Positions 16,662 through 26,870 of a stretch of DNA of 64,000 nucleotides are shown here, piece by piece. The notes below the pieces were generated by a model that was not told where the DNA came from, searched no databases, and saw only the letters and a program-made list of their open reading frames with translations. Position 1 is the first letter of the stretch. Each line of letters begins with the position of its first letter. The stretch spans positions 1 through 64,000 of the forward strand of contig CAIKHO010000007.1 of NCBI GenBank assembly GCA_903827245.1. The letters run 5' to 3'. This DNA comes from an uncultured Opitutia bacterium (lineage in GTDB: Bacteria; Verrucomicrobiota; Verrucomicrobiia; Opitutales; Opitutaceae). A program made the position numbers and the translations under genes.

Positions 16662-17811
16662 ATCCAACCTCGGTCTCAAGCTTGTCCTTACCTTGGCGGT
16701 GCTCGCCGCTGCGACCATGGTGGGCCTGCGTTTCCTGCGGCCGACCGCCAAGGTCGCGATGGTTGCGCCCGGCCCGGCGTTGAATGCCGTGCCCGGCAGC
16801 GTGGTGGTCCAGTCCGAGGGCGGGACCCGTTCTCTGACCGGTGACGTGGGCGGCCGGATCCTTTGGAGCGAGCCGCTGGACCCCGGCAAGAAATTCAAGG
16901 AGGGCGACGTGCTGGTGCGGCTCGATACCAGCGACATCGAGCTGGAGATCGAGAACATCCAGATCCAACTCGATGCCGCGACCAAGCGGGTCGCGGCCGG
17001 CTCGGCCGTGAAGTTCGAGTACGATACGGCCATGGAAAGCCTGAAGACCACGCAGCGGGCGCATGATCGCGGCCAGGTTTCCGATCTCGATCTCACGCAG
17101 AAGACCCGCGCGGTCCAGGCGACCAAGCAGCGGCTCGATCTCGACGAGGTGGCCAACCAGCAGCAAAAGGACCTCCTGGCGAACAGTCTGAAGGTGAAGC
17201 AAAACCAGCACGAGAAGATGACAATCAAGGCGCCTTTTGACGGCCAGGTCACCGCGGTGTTTGCGCACAAGGGCGACCTCATCAATGCCAGCAGTCCCAT
17301 CGCCACGCTTATCACGACGACCCGCACGGTCGAGGCGAGGATCAGCGAGGAAAACTTCAGCGGGATCAAGTTGGGTCAGAAGGCCTCGGTGACCTTCCTC
17401 GGCGGCATCGCGGGCAATCCCGCCCCCTACATTTACGATGGCAAGGTCAGCAAGATACTGCCGACCGCCGATCCCGATACCCAGCGCTACATTGTCCACC
17501 TTGAGATCAACGTCGATCCGGAGAATCTGACACCGGGCAAGACCGGCGAGGTGTCCATCACGGTCGATGAACATCAGGCCAAGACGATCGTGCCGCGTCG
17601 CGCGTTGCAGGGCCGAACCCTTTATGTGGTGAAAGACGGCCGGGTGGAGAAGCGTGAGGTGGTTGCCGGCTATCTCTGGCTGGATGGCGTTGAGATCACG
17701 AAGGGGGTGCAGGCCGGTGAAGAAGTGATCGTGGATGACATCGACAATTTCCGGGAAGGACAGTCCGTGCGCACCGAGCGGGTCCAGCTGGTTCCCACCA
17801 ACTCCAAGTAG
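16651..17811 (+). CDS. HlyD/RND-type membrane fusion protein (periplasmic adaptor)
   Basis: A 386-residue adaptor. The start MANKSNLGLK at 16651 is chosen because it places a single membrane helix (LKLVLTLAVLAAATMVGL) at the N-terminus; a longer in-frame reading runs inside the TolC gene. GGRILWSEPLDPGKKFKEGD is the first lipoyl half, followed by coiled-coil helices rich in Gln, Lys and Glu, then a second lipoyl half (TIKAPFDGQVTAVFAHKGD) and beta-barrel and membrane-proximal domains. It bridges the inner-membrane permease and the TolC channel. Followed by the permease gene after 41 bases. Confidence 0.92.
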   Translation: MANKSNLGLKLVLTLAVLAAATMVGLRFLRPTAKVAMVAPGPALNAVPGSVVVQSEGGTRSLTGDVGGRILWSEPLDPGKKFKEGDVLVRLDTSDIELEIENIQIQLDAATKRVAAGSAVKFEYDTAMESLKTTQRAHDRGQVSDLDLTQKTRAVQATKQRLDLDEVANQQQKDLLANSLKVKQNQHEKMTIKAPFDGQVTAVFAHKGDLINASSPIATLITTTRTVEARISEENFSGIKLGQKASVTFLGGIAGNPAPYIYDGKVSKILPTADPDTQRYIVHLEINVDPENLTPGKTGEVSITVDEHQAKTIVPRRALQGRTLYVVKDGRVEKREVVAGYLWLDGVEITKGVQAGEEVIVDDIDNFREGQSVRTERVQLVPTNSK

Positions 17812-17852
17812 GCGCCGGCTCATTCCTCGCGTTCGTCCGCCCGCGATTACTG

Positions 17853-19097
17853 ATGTCTCCCAACCTGCACATTGCCTTTCGCTTCCTCACAGCGAAGAAG
17901 CGGGCCATGTTGATGAGCCTTTCGTGCATCATACTGGGCGTGGGCCTCTTTGTCGTCACCCAGGCGACGACGAGCGGGTTTGAGGAATTTTTCATCAGGA
18001 CCATCCTGGGAGCTGACGGGGCCATCCTGATCCAGGACAAGCTGCAGGCCACCCAGCGCAGCATGGCCGCGGGCGGTTACGGTTCCGGCTTTGCGATCGA
18101 TCTGAAGGAGGGGGTCAAGTACATCGAGGGCATCGATGATCCGGAGGGGCTCAGGCACCTGCTCGGAGACTTTGGCAATGTGTCGGGTATTTCAGTCGTG
18201 CTGAAAGGGCAGGTCGACATAGTCAGCTCATTCAAGACAGAGACGGTGCGGGTCTACGGCATCACGCTCGATGAACACCTCAAGGTCACCAACCTGGCGG
18301 ACCAGATAGTGGACGGTAAGCTCGATGATTTTCGCAATAGCCTGAGTGGCGCGCTGCTCGGGCGGGAAATGGCCAATCGCATGCAACTCAATGTCGGCGA
18401 TTCCTTCCAGCTCCAGGCGGTCGGACAGCTCCGGCGCTACAAGGTCAGCGCGATCTATGAGACGGGCATCGGCGAGATCGACCGCACCCGCCTCTATCTT
18501 AACATGCCCGAGGCGCGCTCTCTGCTCAAGAAGCCGACCGGCGCGTCCTTCATCCAGTTGCAGCTGACCAATCCGGAGGCGGCCCCGGTGGTGGCCACGC
18601 ACCTCGAGGATGTGCTCAAATACCGGGCCGAGCCCTGGCAGGACCACCAGAAATCGTGGCTCGCCGTGTTTCGCGCGCTGAGCATCTGCTCCGGCATCAC
18701 GGTCTCGGTCTTCACGCTGATCGCGGGGCTCGCGATGTTCAACACCCTCGCCATGATCGTCCTCGAGAAAACCAAGGAGATCGCGATCCTGCGCTCGATG
18801 GGATATACCCGTGAGGACATCACCCGGATCTTTCTCTGGCAGGCCGTGATTGTCCTCGTCATCGGCTGCATCATTGGCGCTGCGCTGGGGGCGGGCGTCA
18901 CCGAGCTGGTTTCGCGGATGCCGTTGCCGATCAACGGCATTTTCAAGACCGAGTACTTTATCGTTTCGAGGAACCCGTGGCATTATGCGGAGGCCATGGC
19001 CACCGCCGTGGTCATGGTGATGGTGGCGAGCCTGCTGCCGTCCCGCCGGGCCGCCCGCTTGGAGCCGGGCGACATCATCCGGGGCACGGCGCAATGA
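17853..19097 (+). CDS. FtsX-like ABC transporter permease (LolC/DevC/MacB type)
   Basis: A 414-residue type VII ABC permease. One N-terminal membrane helix (around residues 18-40) is followed by a periplasmic MacB-PCD-like domain of about 220 residues. Three C-terminal helices follow, in segments such as ITVSVFTLIAGLAMFNTLAM and WQAVIVLVIGCIIGAALGAG, with the conserved VLEKTKEIAILRSMGYT cytoplasmic loop. Such permeases use ATP to drive substrate from the periplasm through TolC, or to move lipoproteins. The presence of TolC and an adaptor favours efflux of a lipid, peptide or glycolipid. Coupled to the ATPase by an ATGA overlap. Confidence 0.9.
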   Translation: MSPNLHIAFRFLTAKKRAMLMSLSCIILGVGLFVVTQATTSGFEEFFIRTILGADGAILIQDKLQATQRSMAAGGYGSGFAIDLKEGVKYIEGIDDPEGLRHLLGDFGNVSGISVVLKGQVDIVSSFKTETVRVYGITLDEHLKVTNLADQIVDGKLDDFRNSLSGALLGREMANRMQLNVGDSFQLQAVGQLRRYKVSAIYETGIGEIDRTRLYLNMPEARSLLKKPTGASFIQLQLTNPEAAPVVATHLEDVLKYRAEPWQDHQKSWLAVFRALSICSGITVSVFTLIAGLAMFNTLAMIVLEKTKEIAILRSMGYTREDITRIFLWQAVIVLVIGCIIGAALGAGVTELVSRMPLPINGIFKTEYFIVSRNPWHYAEAMATAVVMVMVASLLPSRRAARLEPGDIIRGTAQ

Positions 19098-19795
19098 CGA
19101 CCCCCATGGCCGAATCCACCGATCATCACGTGCTGCGCTGCGAAGGGCTGCACCGCTACCTCGGCCAGGAGGAGGGGAGGGTGCACGTGCTCCGGGGCGT
19201 CTCGTTTTCGGCGGAACGCGGGCAGGTGTATGCGATCGTGGGTCCCTCGGGTTGCGGCAAAAGCACGCTGCTTTACCTGCTCGGGCTGCTCGACCAGCCC
19301 GACGAGGGCAAAATCTGGATCAACCAGCAGCGCATGTCCAACAGCAGCGACGCCGACCGCACGGCGGCCCGGGGCGAGCACATCGGCTTCGTTTTCCAGT
19401 TTCACTTCCTGATGCAGGAGTTCACCGCGCTGGAGAACGTCATGATGCCCATGCGAAAGCTCGGAAAACTCCCGCCTGCGGCGATGGTGGCCCGGGCCCA
19501 CGATTTGCTGAAGTCGGTCGGCCTGGGTGAGAAAACCCATCGCCTGGGCACGCAGCTCTCCGGCGGCGAGCAGCAGCGCGTGGCGGTGGCGCGGGCGCTG
19601 GCCAACCAGCCCGCGATCATCCTGGCCGACGAGCCGACCGGCAATCTTGACGTCAAGAACTCGACGCTGGTTTTTGACCTGCTCACGCGCCTCGCCAAGG
19701 AGAACGGCCAGGCGGTGATCCTCGTCACGCACAACCCCGAGATCGCCAACCGCTGCGACTCGGTGCGACCGATGCGCGACGGGTTGTTTGTGTAG
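19094..19795 (+). CDS. ABC transporter ATP-binding protein (LolD/MacB-N type)
   Basis: A 233-residue ATPase with a complete set of motifs: Walker A GPSGCGKST, Q-loop FQFHFLMQEFTALENV, signature LSGGEQQRVAVARAL, Walker B IILADEPTGNLD and the switch His in VTHNPEIA. The start at 19094 overlaps the permease stop by four bases; a second ATG four codons later is also possible. It powers the FtsX-like permease. The 220 bases after it contain no recognisable terminator. Confidence 0.93.
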   Translation: MTTPMAESTDHHVLRCEGLHRYLGQEEGRVHVLRGVSFSAERGQVYAIVGPSGCGKSTLLYLLGLLDQPDEGKIWINQQRMSNSSDADRTAARGEHIGFVFQFHFLMQEFTALENVMMPMRKLGKLPPAAMVARAHDLLKSVGLGEKTHRLGTQLSGGEQQRVAVARALANQPAIILADEPTGNLDVKNSTLVFDLLTRLAKENGQAVILVTHNPEIANRCDSVRPMRDGLFV

Positions 19796-20015
19796 ACCGC
19801 ATAGGCTCCGCTCCCACCGAGCGGCCACTCGTTAGGACCTTCTCGGTGGCGACCGATGTCCGGCCCAGCCATATTTATGGTGATAAGCAAGGACGTGGTG
19901 CGCCCCCGCGGGCACTAATTCCGTCGGCTAAAAAAACTTCTCCGGAATTTTCTGTTTACAAGCCGGAGGGCGCTCCCTTGTTTCAGCGGCTGATTTTAAA
20001 CACTCGAGACAACCT

Positions 20016-20198
20016 GTGAGCCACGACCAGACGCGAAAGCATTTCCTAGCCAAGTTTATCGGGCTGACCGCCGTTGCCGGCCTCGCCCCGAAACTCCTGG
20101 CCCGGCCGGCGGTGACTTCCACTTCTCCGACGCCGACGGCATCATTCCAGCTTCAACCGGAGGCACGGGCGGTCGCCCGCCGTTCCGAGTCGGTCTAA
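20016..20198 (+). CDS. Small Tat-leader-like hypothetical protein
   Basis: A 60-residue open frame starting with GTG. The sequence TRKHFLAKFIGLTAVAGLAPKLLARPA resembles a Tat-type or Sec leader (basic residue, Phe-Leu, hydrophobic core, Ala-rich end). It is followed by a Pro/Ser/Thr linker and FQLQPEARAVARRSESV. No cofactor motif is present. It ends 33 bases before the pentahaem cytochrome gene and may be the first gene of the respiratory operon. Coding status is uncertain because of its size, GTG start and lack of a clear ribosome-binding site. If it is not a gene, 19796-20231 is an empty 436-base leader. Confidence 0.45.
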   Translation: MSHDQTRKHFLAKFIGLTAVAGLAPKLLARPAVTSTSPTPTASFQLQPEARAVARRSESV

Positions 20199-20231
20199 TT
20201 CCGGCCGCGGTCACCCGAGAAACCCAGGTCC

Positions 20232-20885
20232 ATGTCGAACATTTTCCCGAAATCGGCCAACCGGCTCCCGCTGCAGATCATCCTGTTCGTGTTTGTGCTG
20301 GGCGGCATCGCGACCGCGGGCGCGACCTACTACATGACGCCGAAGTACACGCGGGTCGGCTATGCCCCGGTGCAGCCGGTGCCGTTCAGCCATGCCAAGC
20401 ATGTCGGCGAGCTCGGCCTCGACTGCCGCTACTGCCACTCGAACGTCGACAAGTCCGGCCATTCCAACGTGCCGACATCGCAGACGTGCATGAACTGCCA
20501 CAGCCAGATCAAGAAGGACAGCCCGCTGCTGGCCCCGGTACGTGAAAGCTACGAAACCGGCAACCCGGTGCCGTGGGTCTGGATTCACCAGGCGCCGGAC
20601 TATGTTTATTTCAACCATTCCATCCATGTGAACCGCGGCATCAGCTGCGTGGAATGCCACGGCAAGATCAACGAGATGGAGACGGTCTACCATGCCAAGC
20701 CGCTGAGCATGGGCTTCTGCCTCGACTGCCATCGCGATCCCGCGGCCCATGTCCGCGAAAAGGGCGATGTCTTCAATCTCGATTCGCCGACCATCGCCAC
20801 CCGCACGGGCCTCGAGGCCGGCCAGAAATTTGTGCACGACTGGAACATCAAGCCCCCGCAAAGCTGCTCTGGTTGCCATCGATGA
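20232..20885 (+). CDS. actA: Alternative Complex III subunit A, pentahaem cytochrome c
   Basis: A 217-residue membrane-anchored cytochrome. An N-terminal helix (LQIILFVFVLGGIATAGATY) is followed by five CxxCH haem sites: CRYCH, CMNCH, CVECH, CLDCH and CSGCH, the last at the C-terminus. Five haems match ActA of Alternative Complex III (quinol:cytochrome c oxidoreductase), which replaces the bc1 complex in many bacteria. It faces the periplasm and receives electrons from the ActB iron-sulfur chain. The stop overlaps the actB start (ATGA). Confidence 0.93.
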   Translation: MSNIFPKSANRLPLQIILFVFVLGGIATAGATYYMTPKYTRVGYAPVQPVPFSHAKHVGELGLDCRYCHSNVDKSGHSNVPTSQTCMNCHSQIKKDSPLLAPVRESYETGNPVPWVWIHQAPDYVYFNHSIHVNRGISCVECHGKINEMETVYHAKPLSMGFCLDCHRDPAAHVREKGDVFNLDSPTIATRTGLEAGQKFVHDWNIKPPQSCSGCHR

Positions 20886-23800
20886 AACGCAAACTGCATC
20901 ATCCCGCCCCGTCCGAACGCGAGCTGACCGGCCCGAAGTACTGGCGCAGCCTTGACGAGCTGGCCGCGACCCCGGGCTTCCAGGCGCAGCTTGAGCGCGA
21001 ATTTCCCGAGGGTGCCTCGAACCTGAACGAGGTGGACCGGCGTCATTTCATGAAGATCATGGCGGCGTCCTTTGCCCTCGGTGGGCTTGGCATCGCCGGC
21101 TGCCGCCGCCCGGAAAAATACATCCTGCCCTACGGCAAGTCCGTCGAGGGCGTCATTCCGGGTCTGCCGCTTTACTTTGCCACTGCGATGCCCCTGCGCA
21201 AATCGGCGATCCCGCTGCTGGCCGAGACGCATCAGGGCCGGCCGACGAAGCTCGAGGGCAATCCCACCTACGCGCCCCATGGCGGGGCGAGTTCGCTGGT
21301 CGCGCAGGCTTCCGTACTCGATCTTTACGATCCCGACCGGGCGACGGTGCACACCAAGGGCGGAGCGGTGCTCTCAGTCGCCGCCGCCGGCGAGTTGCTG
21401 GCGAACACCGCCAAAACCTATGCCGCCAATGACGGCGCGGGTCTCGCGTTTCTGGCGGACGAGTCCTCGTCGCCCACCCGTGCCCGTCTCGTCAAGAAAC
21501 TGCGCGGGAAGTATCCCAAGGCGGTCTGGGCCGAGTACGAACCCGTGCGCGACGAGCCGCCGCTGGAGGCCGCTCAGGCCGTCTTTGGGCGGAGTGTGAA
21601 GCCGGTCTACCGTTTTGCCGCGGCCAAGCGCATCGTTTCGCTGGACGCCGACTTTTTCCATGCCGAGTCCGGCAGTCTTTTTTACGCGCGCGAATTCGCC
21701 AAGGGCCGGCGCGTGGCGAAGAAGGACGACCCGATGAACCGGCTCTATGTGGCGGAAAGCGGTCTAACCCTGACGGGCTCGATGGCGGATCACCGCCTGC
21801 GCATCGCCAGCAGCCATATTCTCGCGCTGGCCGCCGCACTCGCGGTCAAGGTCACGGGCGACGCTACTTATTCGGGTTCAGCCCAGGGGCTGGACTTCAA
21901 GGACAAGGACAAATGGATCGACGCCTGTGCCGAGGACCTGCTGGCCCACAAGGGCGAGTCCTTGGTGGTAGCTGGCTCCCATCTGCCGGCCGGCGTGCAT
22001 GCGGCCGTTTACGCCCTGAATGCGGCGCTCGGTAACATTGGCCGGACTGTCGATTTGGTCGAGGTTGAGCCGTCGTCGGCCGCCACGATTTCAGATCTCG
22101 CCGCGGCGATCAAAGCCGGCACGGTCAAGACCCTGGTGATTCTCGGTGGTAATCCCGCCTACAATGCGCCGGCCGACCTCGACTGGGCGACGCTGCAAAA
22201 AAATGTCGGCGATGTCATCCGCCTGGGGTATTACGCGGATGAAACGTCCGTTCTGGCCGGCACGCAGCTGGGCGCGGCGCATTACTTGGAGTCGTGGGGC
22301 GACGCCCGCACGGCCGACGGCACGGTGGTGCCGGTCCAGCCGATGATCCTGCCTCTGTTTGGCGGCTTCACCGACATCGAGGTGATTGCGCGCATTGCGG
22401 GCGAACCGGTTTCGGATCCTTACGCCTTGGTGTACGAGACGATCACCGGTCAGGCCGGCGCGGACGCGGAGAAGGTGATGCGGAAATTCCTCCACGACGG
22501 TCTGCTCGCGGGCTCGGCGTATGCGAAGGTTGACGTGCGATTCAACGCCCGCGGGGCCGCGGGACTGCTGGCCGGTGCGGGCAAGGTCGAGGCCTTTTCC
22601 AGCAAGAACCTCGAGGTCCGCTTCGTCACGGATCACAAGATGGATGACGGCCGCTTCGCCAACAATGGCTGGCTGCAGGAGTGCCCTGACCCCATCACGA
22701 AAATTTCCTGGGACAATGCGATTCTGGTCAGTCCGAGGCTCGGCAAGGACATGGGCATCGACCCCAAGGGCGCCCTGCTCCAAGTGGCGCGCAAGGAGGA
22801 AAATGAGTTCAGCATCGGCAAGGAGAATTCCCGGGTGTTCGAGCTGACGGTGGGCGGACGAAAGATCCGTGGGCCGGTTCACATCCAGCCGGGCCTGTCG
22901 AATTACACGGTGATCGTGCCGCTCGGCTATGGCCGCACGCACTCCGGCCACATCGGAACGAATGCCGGTTTCAGTGCCTATCCGCTGCGCACGGTCGCGG
23001 CGCAGCATATCGCGACGGGCGGATCGCTCGTGGACACGGGCGAGCGCACGCTGCTGGCCAACGTGCAGGAGCACTGGTCCATGGAAGGCCGCGATCTCGT
23101 GCGCGAGGCCAATTTGGACGAGGTCGCCAAGGAAGACGGTCCCGGGCTGGCGTACGTGAAGGGTATCGGCATGGAGTCGCACACGCCCTCGGTCATCGGC
23201 GAGGTGGGCCTTGCGATGACCCCGGCGCAGCGCGCTTCCGAGTTGCCCCGCGGCGGCTCGCTCTACGTGACGCCGAAATTCGACGGCCAGCACCAGTGGG
23301 GCATGTCGATCGACCTCAACACCTGCATCGGCTGCAACGCCTGTGTTATCGCCTGCCAAGCGGAGAACAACGTGCCGATCGTGGGCAAGGACCAGGTGCT
23401 GCGCGGCCGCGAGATGCACTGGATCCGGCTCGACCGCTATTATTCGGATGGCCGGGCCGAAGCCGGCGCTTTCGGTGGCGAGGGCAACCGCGAGCTGCCC
23501 GAGGATCCCCAGATTTCGCTCCAGCCGATCGCCTGCCAGCAATGTGAGCTTGCCCCATGTGAGACGGTTTGCCCGGTCAATGCCACGGTGCACGACGAGG
23601 AAGGCATCAACACGATGGCCTACAACCGCTGCATCGGCACCCGTTACTGCGCGAACAATTGCCCGTACAAGGTGCGCCGCTTTAATTTCTTCGACTGGAA
23701 CCAGCGCCAGCTCGACAGCCTCTACCTCGGGCCCATCGGCCCGCAGGGCATGCCCGAGCTGGTCAAGATGGCGAAGAATCCCGAGGTCACGGTCCGGATG

Positions 23801-24253
23801 CGTGGCGTGATGGAGAAATGCACCTACTGCATCCAGCGCATCGAGAACGGGAAGATCCGCCACAAGGTGAAGACCGCCCAGGCGGGCGACCCGGCCGACG
23901 TGATCGTGCCCGACGGCACAATCAAGACGGCCTGCCAGCAGGTATGCCCGGTCGAGGCCATCGTCTTCGGCAATATTCTCGACGAGAAAAGCGCCGTCTC
24001 CGTGGCCAAGAGCCGCGAGCAGGACTACGCGCTGCTCGGTTATCTCAACATCCGCCCGCGAACCACGTATCTCGGTAAACTCCGCAATCCGAACCCGAAG
24101 ATGCCCGACTACGCCGCACTCCCGCTCAGCCGCACGGAGTACTACAAGAAGAATTATCCCTCGGGTCGTGAGCCCGAGGAAGGACACGGCGAGAAAAAAG
24201 CCGAGGGTCATGGCGCGCTCGGGCTGGCGAAACGACTGGGGGGACTTAGCTAA
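20882..24253 (+). CDS. actB: Alternative Complex III subunit B, fused molybdopterin-like and iron-sulfur protein
   Basis: A 1123-residue protein. The ATG at 20882, coupled to actA, is chosen over an in-frame extension inside actA. A twin-arginine leader is visible ([18 protein letters not shown] at 53-54), with Cys74 after the hydrophobic core as a possible lipid or cleavage site. The large N-terminal part is related to molybdopterin oxidoreductases; in known ActB this domain lacks the cofactor. The C-terminal part, from about residue 810, carries the ferredoxin cysteine groups [49 protein letters not shown] and CQQVCPVEA for 3Fe-4S/4Fe-4S clusters. It passes electrons from quinol to ActA and ActE. 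Confidence 0.94.
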   Translation: MKRKLHHPAPSERELTGPKYWRSLDELAATPGFQAQLEREFPEGASNLNEVDRRHFMKIMAASFALGGLGIAGCRRPEKYILPYGKSVEGVIPGLPLYFATAMPLRKSAIPLLAETHQGRPTKLEGNPTYAPHGGASSLVAQASVLDLYDPDRATVHTKGGAVLSVAAAGELLANTAKTYAANDGAGLAFLADESSSPTRARLVKKLRGKYPKAVWAEYEPVRDEPPLEAAQAVFGRSVKPVYRFAAAKRIVSLDADFFHAESGSLFYAREFAKGRRVAKKDDPMNRLYVAESGLTLTGSMADHRLRIASSHILALAAALAVKVTGDATYSGSAQGLDFKDKDKWIDACAEDLLAHKGESLVVAGSHLPAGVHAAVYALNAALGNIGRTVDLVEVEPSSAATISDLAAAIKAGTVKTLVILGGNPAYNAPADLDWATLQKNVGDVIRLGYYADETSVLAGTQLGAAHYLESWGDARTADGTVVPVQPMILPLFGGFTDIEVIARIAGEPVSDPYALVYETITGQAGADAEKVMRKFLHDGLLAGSAYAKVDVRFNARGAAGLLAGAGKVEAFSSKNLEVRFVTDHKMDDGRFANNGWLQECPDPITKISWDNAILVSPRLGKDMGIDPKGALLQVARKEENEFSIGKENSRVFELTVGGRKIRGPVHIQPGLSNYTVIVPLGYGRTHSGHIGTNAGFSAYPLRTVAAQHIATGGSLVDTGERTLLANVQEHWSMEGRDLVREANLDEVAKEDGPGLAYVKGIGMESHTPSVIGEVGLAMTPAQRASELPRGGSLYVTPKFDGQHQWGMSIDLNTCIGCNACVIACQAENNVPIVGKDQVLRGREMHWIRLDRYYSDGRAEAGAFGGEGNRELPEDPQISLQPIACQQCELAPCETVCPVNATVHDEEGINTMAYNRCIGTRYCANNCPYKVRRFNFFDWNQRQLDSLYLGPIGPQGMPELVKMAKNPEVTVRMRGVMEKCTYCIQRIENGKIRHKVKTAQAGDPADVIVPDGTIKTACQQVCPVEAIVFGNILDEKSAVSVAKSREQDYALLGYLNIRPRTTYLGKLRNPNPKMPDYAALPLSRTEYYKKNYPSGREPEEGHGEKKAEGHGALGLAKRLGGLS

Positions 24254-25680
24254 TGGCCCACGCTGAACATGCCGTCGCCACACCGGCGATTCTCAACGAG
24301 GTGAAGCCCGCGGTGCTCCCGCGCGCGGTGCTCGTCGAGAACAACCGCAGCTTTTCCTGGATCACCGAGAAGATCTGCGGCATCATCGAGGGCAAGACGC
24401 CCGCTTGGTGGTGGGTCTGCTTCTGCATCGCCTGCCTGATCGCCTGCTTCACGGTGGGCGGCATCACCTATCTGGTGTCCACCGGGGTGGGCGTTTGGGG
24501 TCACGCGAACCCGGTCAACTGGGCGTGGGATATCGTCAACTTCGTGTTCTGGATCGGCATCGGCCACGCCGGCACCTTGATCTCGGCCATTCTCTGCCTG
24601 CTGCGCCAGAAGTGGCGCACCTCGATCAACCGCGCCGCCGAGGCCATGACCATCTTCGCCGTGGTTTGCGCCGCGATCTTCCCGGTCTTCCACGTCGGCC
24701 GCGTGTGGTACGCCTGGTATCTTTTCCCGATCCCGAACTCGAACTACATCTGGCAGAATTTCCGTTCGCCGCTTGAGTGGGACGTGTTCGCCGTCTCCAC
24801 GTACGGCACGGTCTCCGTGCTGTTCTGGTACGTCGGCCTGCTCCCCGACCTGGCTACGCTGCGCGACCGCTTTGAGGCGGCCGGCAACAAGCTCCGCTCG
24901 TTCCTTTACGGCTTGTTCGCCATGGGCTGGCGCGGCTCGAACCGCCACTGGAGCAACTACGAGATGGCCTACCTGATCCTCGCGGGCATCTCGACGCCGC
25001 TGGTGCTCTCGGTGCACACCATCGTGTCGTTCGACTTCGCGGTCTCCCTGCTGCCGGGCTGGCATACCACCATCTTCCCGCCGTACTTCGTCGCGGGCGC
25101 CATCTTCTCGGGTTTCGGCATGGTGCTCACACTCATGCTGCCGCTGCGCGCGATCTACAAGCTCGAGGACCTGATCACGCAGTACCACATCGACTGCATG
25201 TGCAAGATCACCCTGGCGACGGGTACGATCGTCGGCTACGCGTACGCGATGGAGTTCTTCATCGCGTGGTATGGCGCGAACCCGTACGAGGGCTTCACCT
25301 TCATCAACCGTGCGTTCGGTCCCTACGCTTGGGCCTACTGGATCATGATCTCCTGCAACGTGATCACGCCGCAGTTCTTCTGGTTCCGCAAGGTGCGCGA
25401 GAACACCACGATGGTCTGGGTGCTCTCGATCTTCGTGAACGTCGGCATGTGGTTCGAGCGTTTTGTCATCATCGTGACCTCGCTCGCCCGTGACTTCCTG
25501 CCGTCGAGCTGGGGCTACTACAGCCCGTCGGTCGTCGAGATCTTCACGTTCTTCGGCACCTTCGGCGTGTTCTCGGTGCTCTTCCTCCTCTTCATCCGCT
25601 TCCTGCCGATCATGCCGATGGCGGAACTCAAGGCCGTCACGCCGCAGGCCGACCCGCATGCGGGCCACGACCACCACTGA
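24253..25680 (+). CDS. actC: Alternative Complex III subunit C, NrfD-like quinol-binding membrane protein
   Basis: A 475-residue integral membrane protein of the NrfD/PsrC family with about ten predicted helices. [34 protein letters not shown] and the [30 protein letters not shown] region are typical of ActC and hold the quinol-binding and proton-path positions in characterised complexes. The C-terminus is His-rich (PHAGHDHH). Its start shares one base with the actB stop. It is one of two NrfD-like subunits, the other being ActF. Confidence 0.94.
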   Translation: MAHAEHAVATPAILNEVKPAVLPRAVLVENNRSFSWITEKICGIIEGKTPAWWWVCFCIACLIACFTVGGITYLVSTGVGVWGHANPVNWAWDIVNFVFWIGIGHAGTLISAILCLLRQKWRTSINRAAEAMTIFAVVCAAIFPVFHVGRVWYAWYLFPIPNSNYIWQNFRSPLEWDVFAVSTYGTVSVLFWYVGLLPDLATLRDRFEAAGNKLRSFLYGLFAMGWRGSNRHWSNYEMAYLILAGISTPLVLSVHTIVSFDFAVSLLPGWHTTIFPPYFVAGAIFSGFGMVLTLMLPLRAIYKLEDLITQYHIDCMCKITLATGTIVGYAYAMEFFIAWYGANPYEGFTFINRAFGPYAWAYWIMISCNVITPQFFWFRKVRENTTMVWVLSIFVNVGMWFERFVIIVTSLARDFLPSSWGYYSPSVVEIFTFFGTFGVFSVLFLLFIRFLPIMPMAELKAVTPQADPHAGHDHH

Positions 25681-25692
25681 TCCGATCCGCCC

Positions 25693-26226
25693 ATGGCTGC
25701 ACAACCTTACGGCTTGATCGCCACCTTCGACACCGTCCCGGACATCTACCACGCGGCCGAGCAGGTCCGTGACGCCGGATATCGGAACTGGGACTGTATC
25801 ACGCCCCTCCCGATCCACGGGCTGGACAAGGCGATGGGCGTGAAGCGCTCCATCGTCCCTCGGATCTCCCTTGCCGGTGGCATCACCGGCTTTTGCACCG
25901 GCATGTCGATGATCTGGTGGACGGGGGCCTACGACTACAAACTGATCGTGGGCGGGAAGCCGCTCTTCAGCCCGATGTTTGCCTTTCCCATTTCCTATGA
26001 GCTGACGATCCTGTTCACGGCCTTTGCCACGATCGGCGGCATGTTCTTCCTCAACGGACTGCCGATGCACTATCACCCTGTGCTGAAATACAAGGAGATC
26101 CGCCGCGGGATGGATGACCAGATGTTCATCGTGATCGAGGCGCGGGATCCGCGCTTCAACCTGGCCAACACCAAGGCCCTCCTCGCCCAGGCGGGCGGCA
26201 AGAACATCAAGGAGCTCGAAGCCTGA
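25693..26226 (+). CDS. actD: Alternative Complex III subunit D (DUF3341)
   Basis: A 177-residue protein with an N-terminal soluble part (YGLIATFDTVPDIYHAAEQVRDAGY) followed by two membrane helices separated by a short loop, LAGGITGFCTGMSMIWWTGAY and ELTILFTAFATIGGMFFLNG. It ends with a soluble tail. This is the DUF3341/ActD layout; the subunit stabilises the complex and has no cofactor. It starts 12 bases after actC and is followed by actE two bases after its stop. Confidence 0.93.
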   Translation: MAAQPYGLIATFDTVPDIYHAAEQVRDAGYRNWDCITPLPIHGLDKAMGVKRSIVPRISLAGGITGFCTGMSMIWWTGAYDYKLIVGGKPLFSPMFAFPISYELTILFTAFATIGGMFFLNGLPMHYHPVLKYKEIRRGMDDQMFIVIEARDPRFNLANTKALLAQAGGKNIKELEA

Positions 26227-26228
26227 CC

Positions 26229-26870
26229 ATGCGCTACGTCTACCTCGCCACCGCATTTGTCGTCGTGCTTCTGGTGTCCGTCTTTGGATTCCGCGGCGCG
26301 AAGTTCACGTCGCCACCGCTGGACGTGTTTCCCGAGTGGGCGTTCCCGGGCATGAAGCGCCAGCCGAAATACAAGCCGCAGGCCGCGAGCCCGTTTTTCG
26401 CCGATGGCCGGGCTGATCGCCCCCTGCCGGATCACGTCGTCGCCCGTGGCGATCAGCGGGAGGACGATCATCTCTACCGCGGCAAGGATGCGGCCGGCGC
26501 GTGGGCGCGGGGGTTTCCGGCCGGGCTGGCGATTGACGCCAAGTTCATGGAACACGGCCGCGAGCGCTACACCATCTATTGCGCCCCCTGCCATAGTGCG
26601 GTCGGCGACGGCAACGGTGTCACCAAGCGCTACGGCTTGCTGCCTGCGACCTTCCAGGATGACCGCCTCCGCCAGATGGCGGAGGGCGAGATTTTCAACA
26701 CGATCACCAACGGTTCGCAGAACAAGAACATGCTGCCCTACGCCGACAAGCTCCCCGCGGAGGATCGCTGGGCCGTGATCGCCTACATTCGCGCCCTTCA
26801 GCGTGCGCAATCCGGCAAGCCGTCCGACGTCGTCGATGCGACTGCGAGACAAACCCTCGGCCTCAAATGA
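26229..26870 (+). CDS. actE: Alternative Complex III subunit E, monohaem cytochrome c
   Basis: A 213-residue cytochrome anchored by an N-terminal helix (YLATAFVVVLLVSVFGF). The haem site is CAPCHS, with a candidate Met ligand in NKNMLPY and the usual WAVIAYIRALQ terminal helix of class I cytochromes. It probably exchanges electrons with ActA and with a soluble or membrane cytochrome that delivers them to the oxidase. The stop overlaps the actF start (ATGA). Confidence 0.93.
   Translation: MRYVYLATAFVVVLLVSVFGFRGAKFTSPPLDVFPEWAFPGMKRQPKYKPQAASPFFADGRADRPLPDHVVARGDQREDDHLYRGKDAAGAWARGFPAGLAIDAKFMEHGRERYTIYCAPCHSAVGDGNGVTKRYGLLPATFQDDRLRQMAEGEIFNTITNGSQNKNMLPYADKLPAEDRWAVIAYIRALQRAQSGKPSDVVDATARQTLGLK

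Noticed and set aside
19796-20015. Possible promoter of the respiratory operon
   Set aside because: An inverted CTCCGG/CCGGAG pair and TTTACA-like and TTGTTT-like words occur, but no pair with good spacing was convincing.
22091-24283. Very long open frame on the minus strand opposite actB
   Set aside because: It is the antisense shadow of a clear actB coding sequence. Its translation is rich in Arg, His, Asp and Gly with no family motif; long antisense frames are expected at this GC content.
24250-26256. Long minus-strand frame opposite actC and actD
   Set aside because: Antisense shadow of membrane subunits; the translation is charged and repetitive (many Asp, Arg, His) with no domain.
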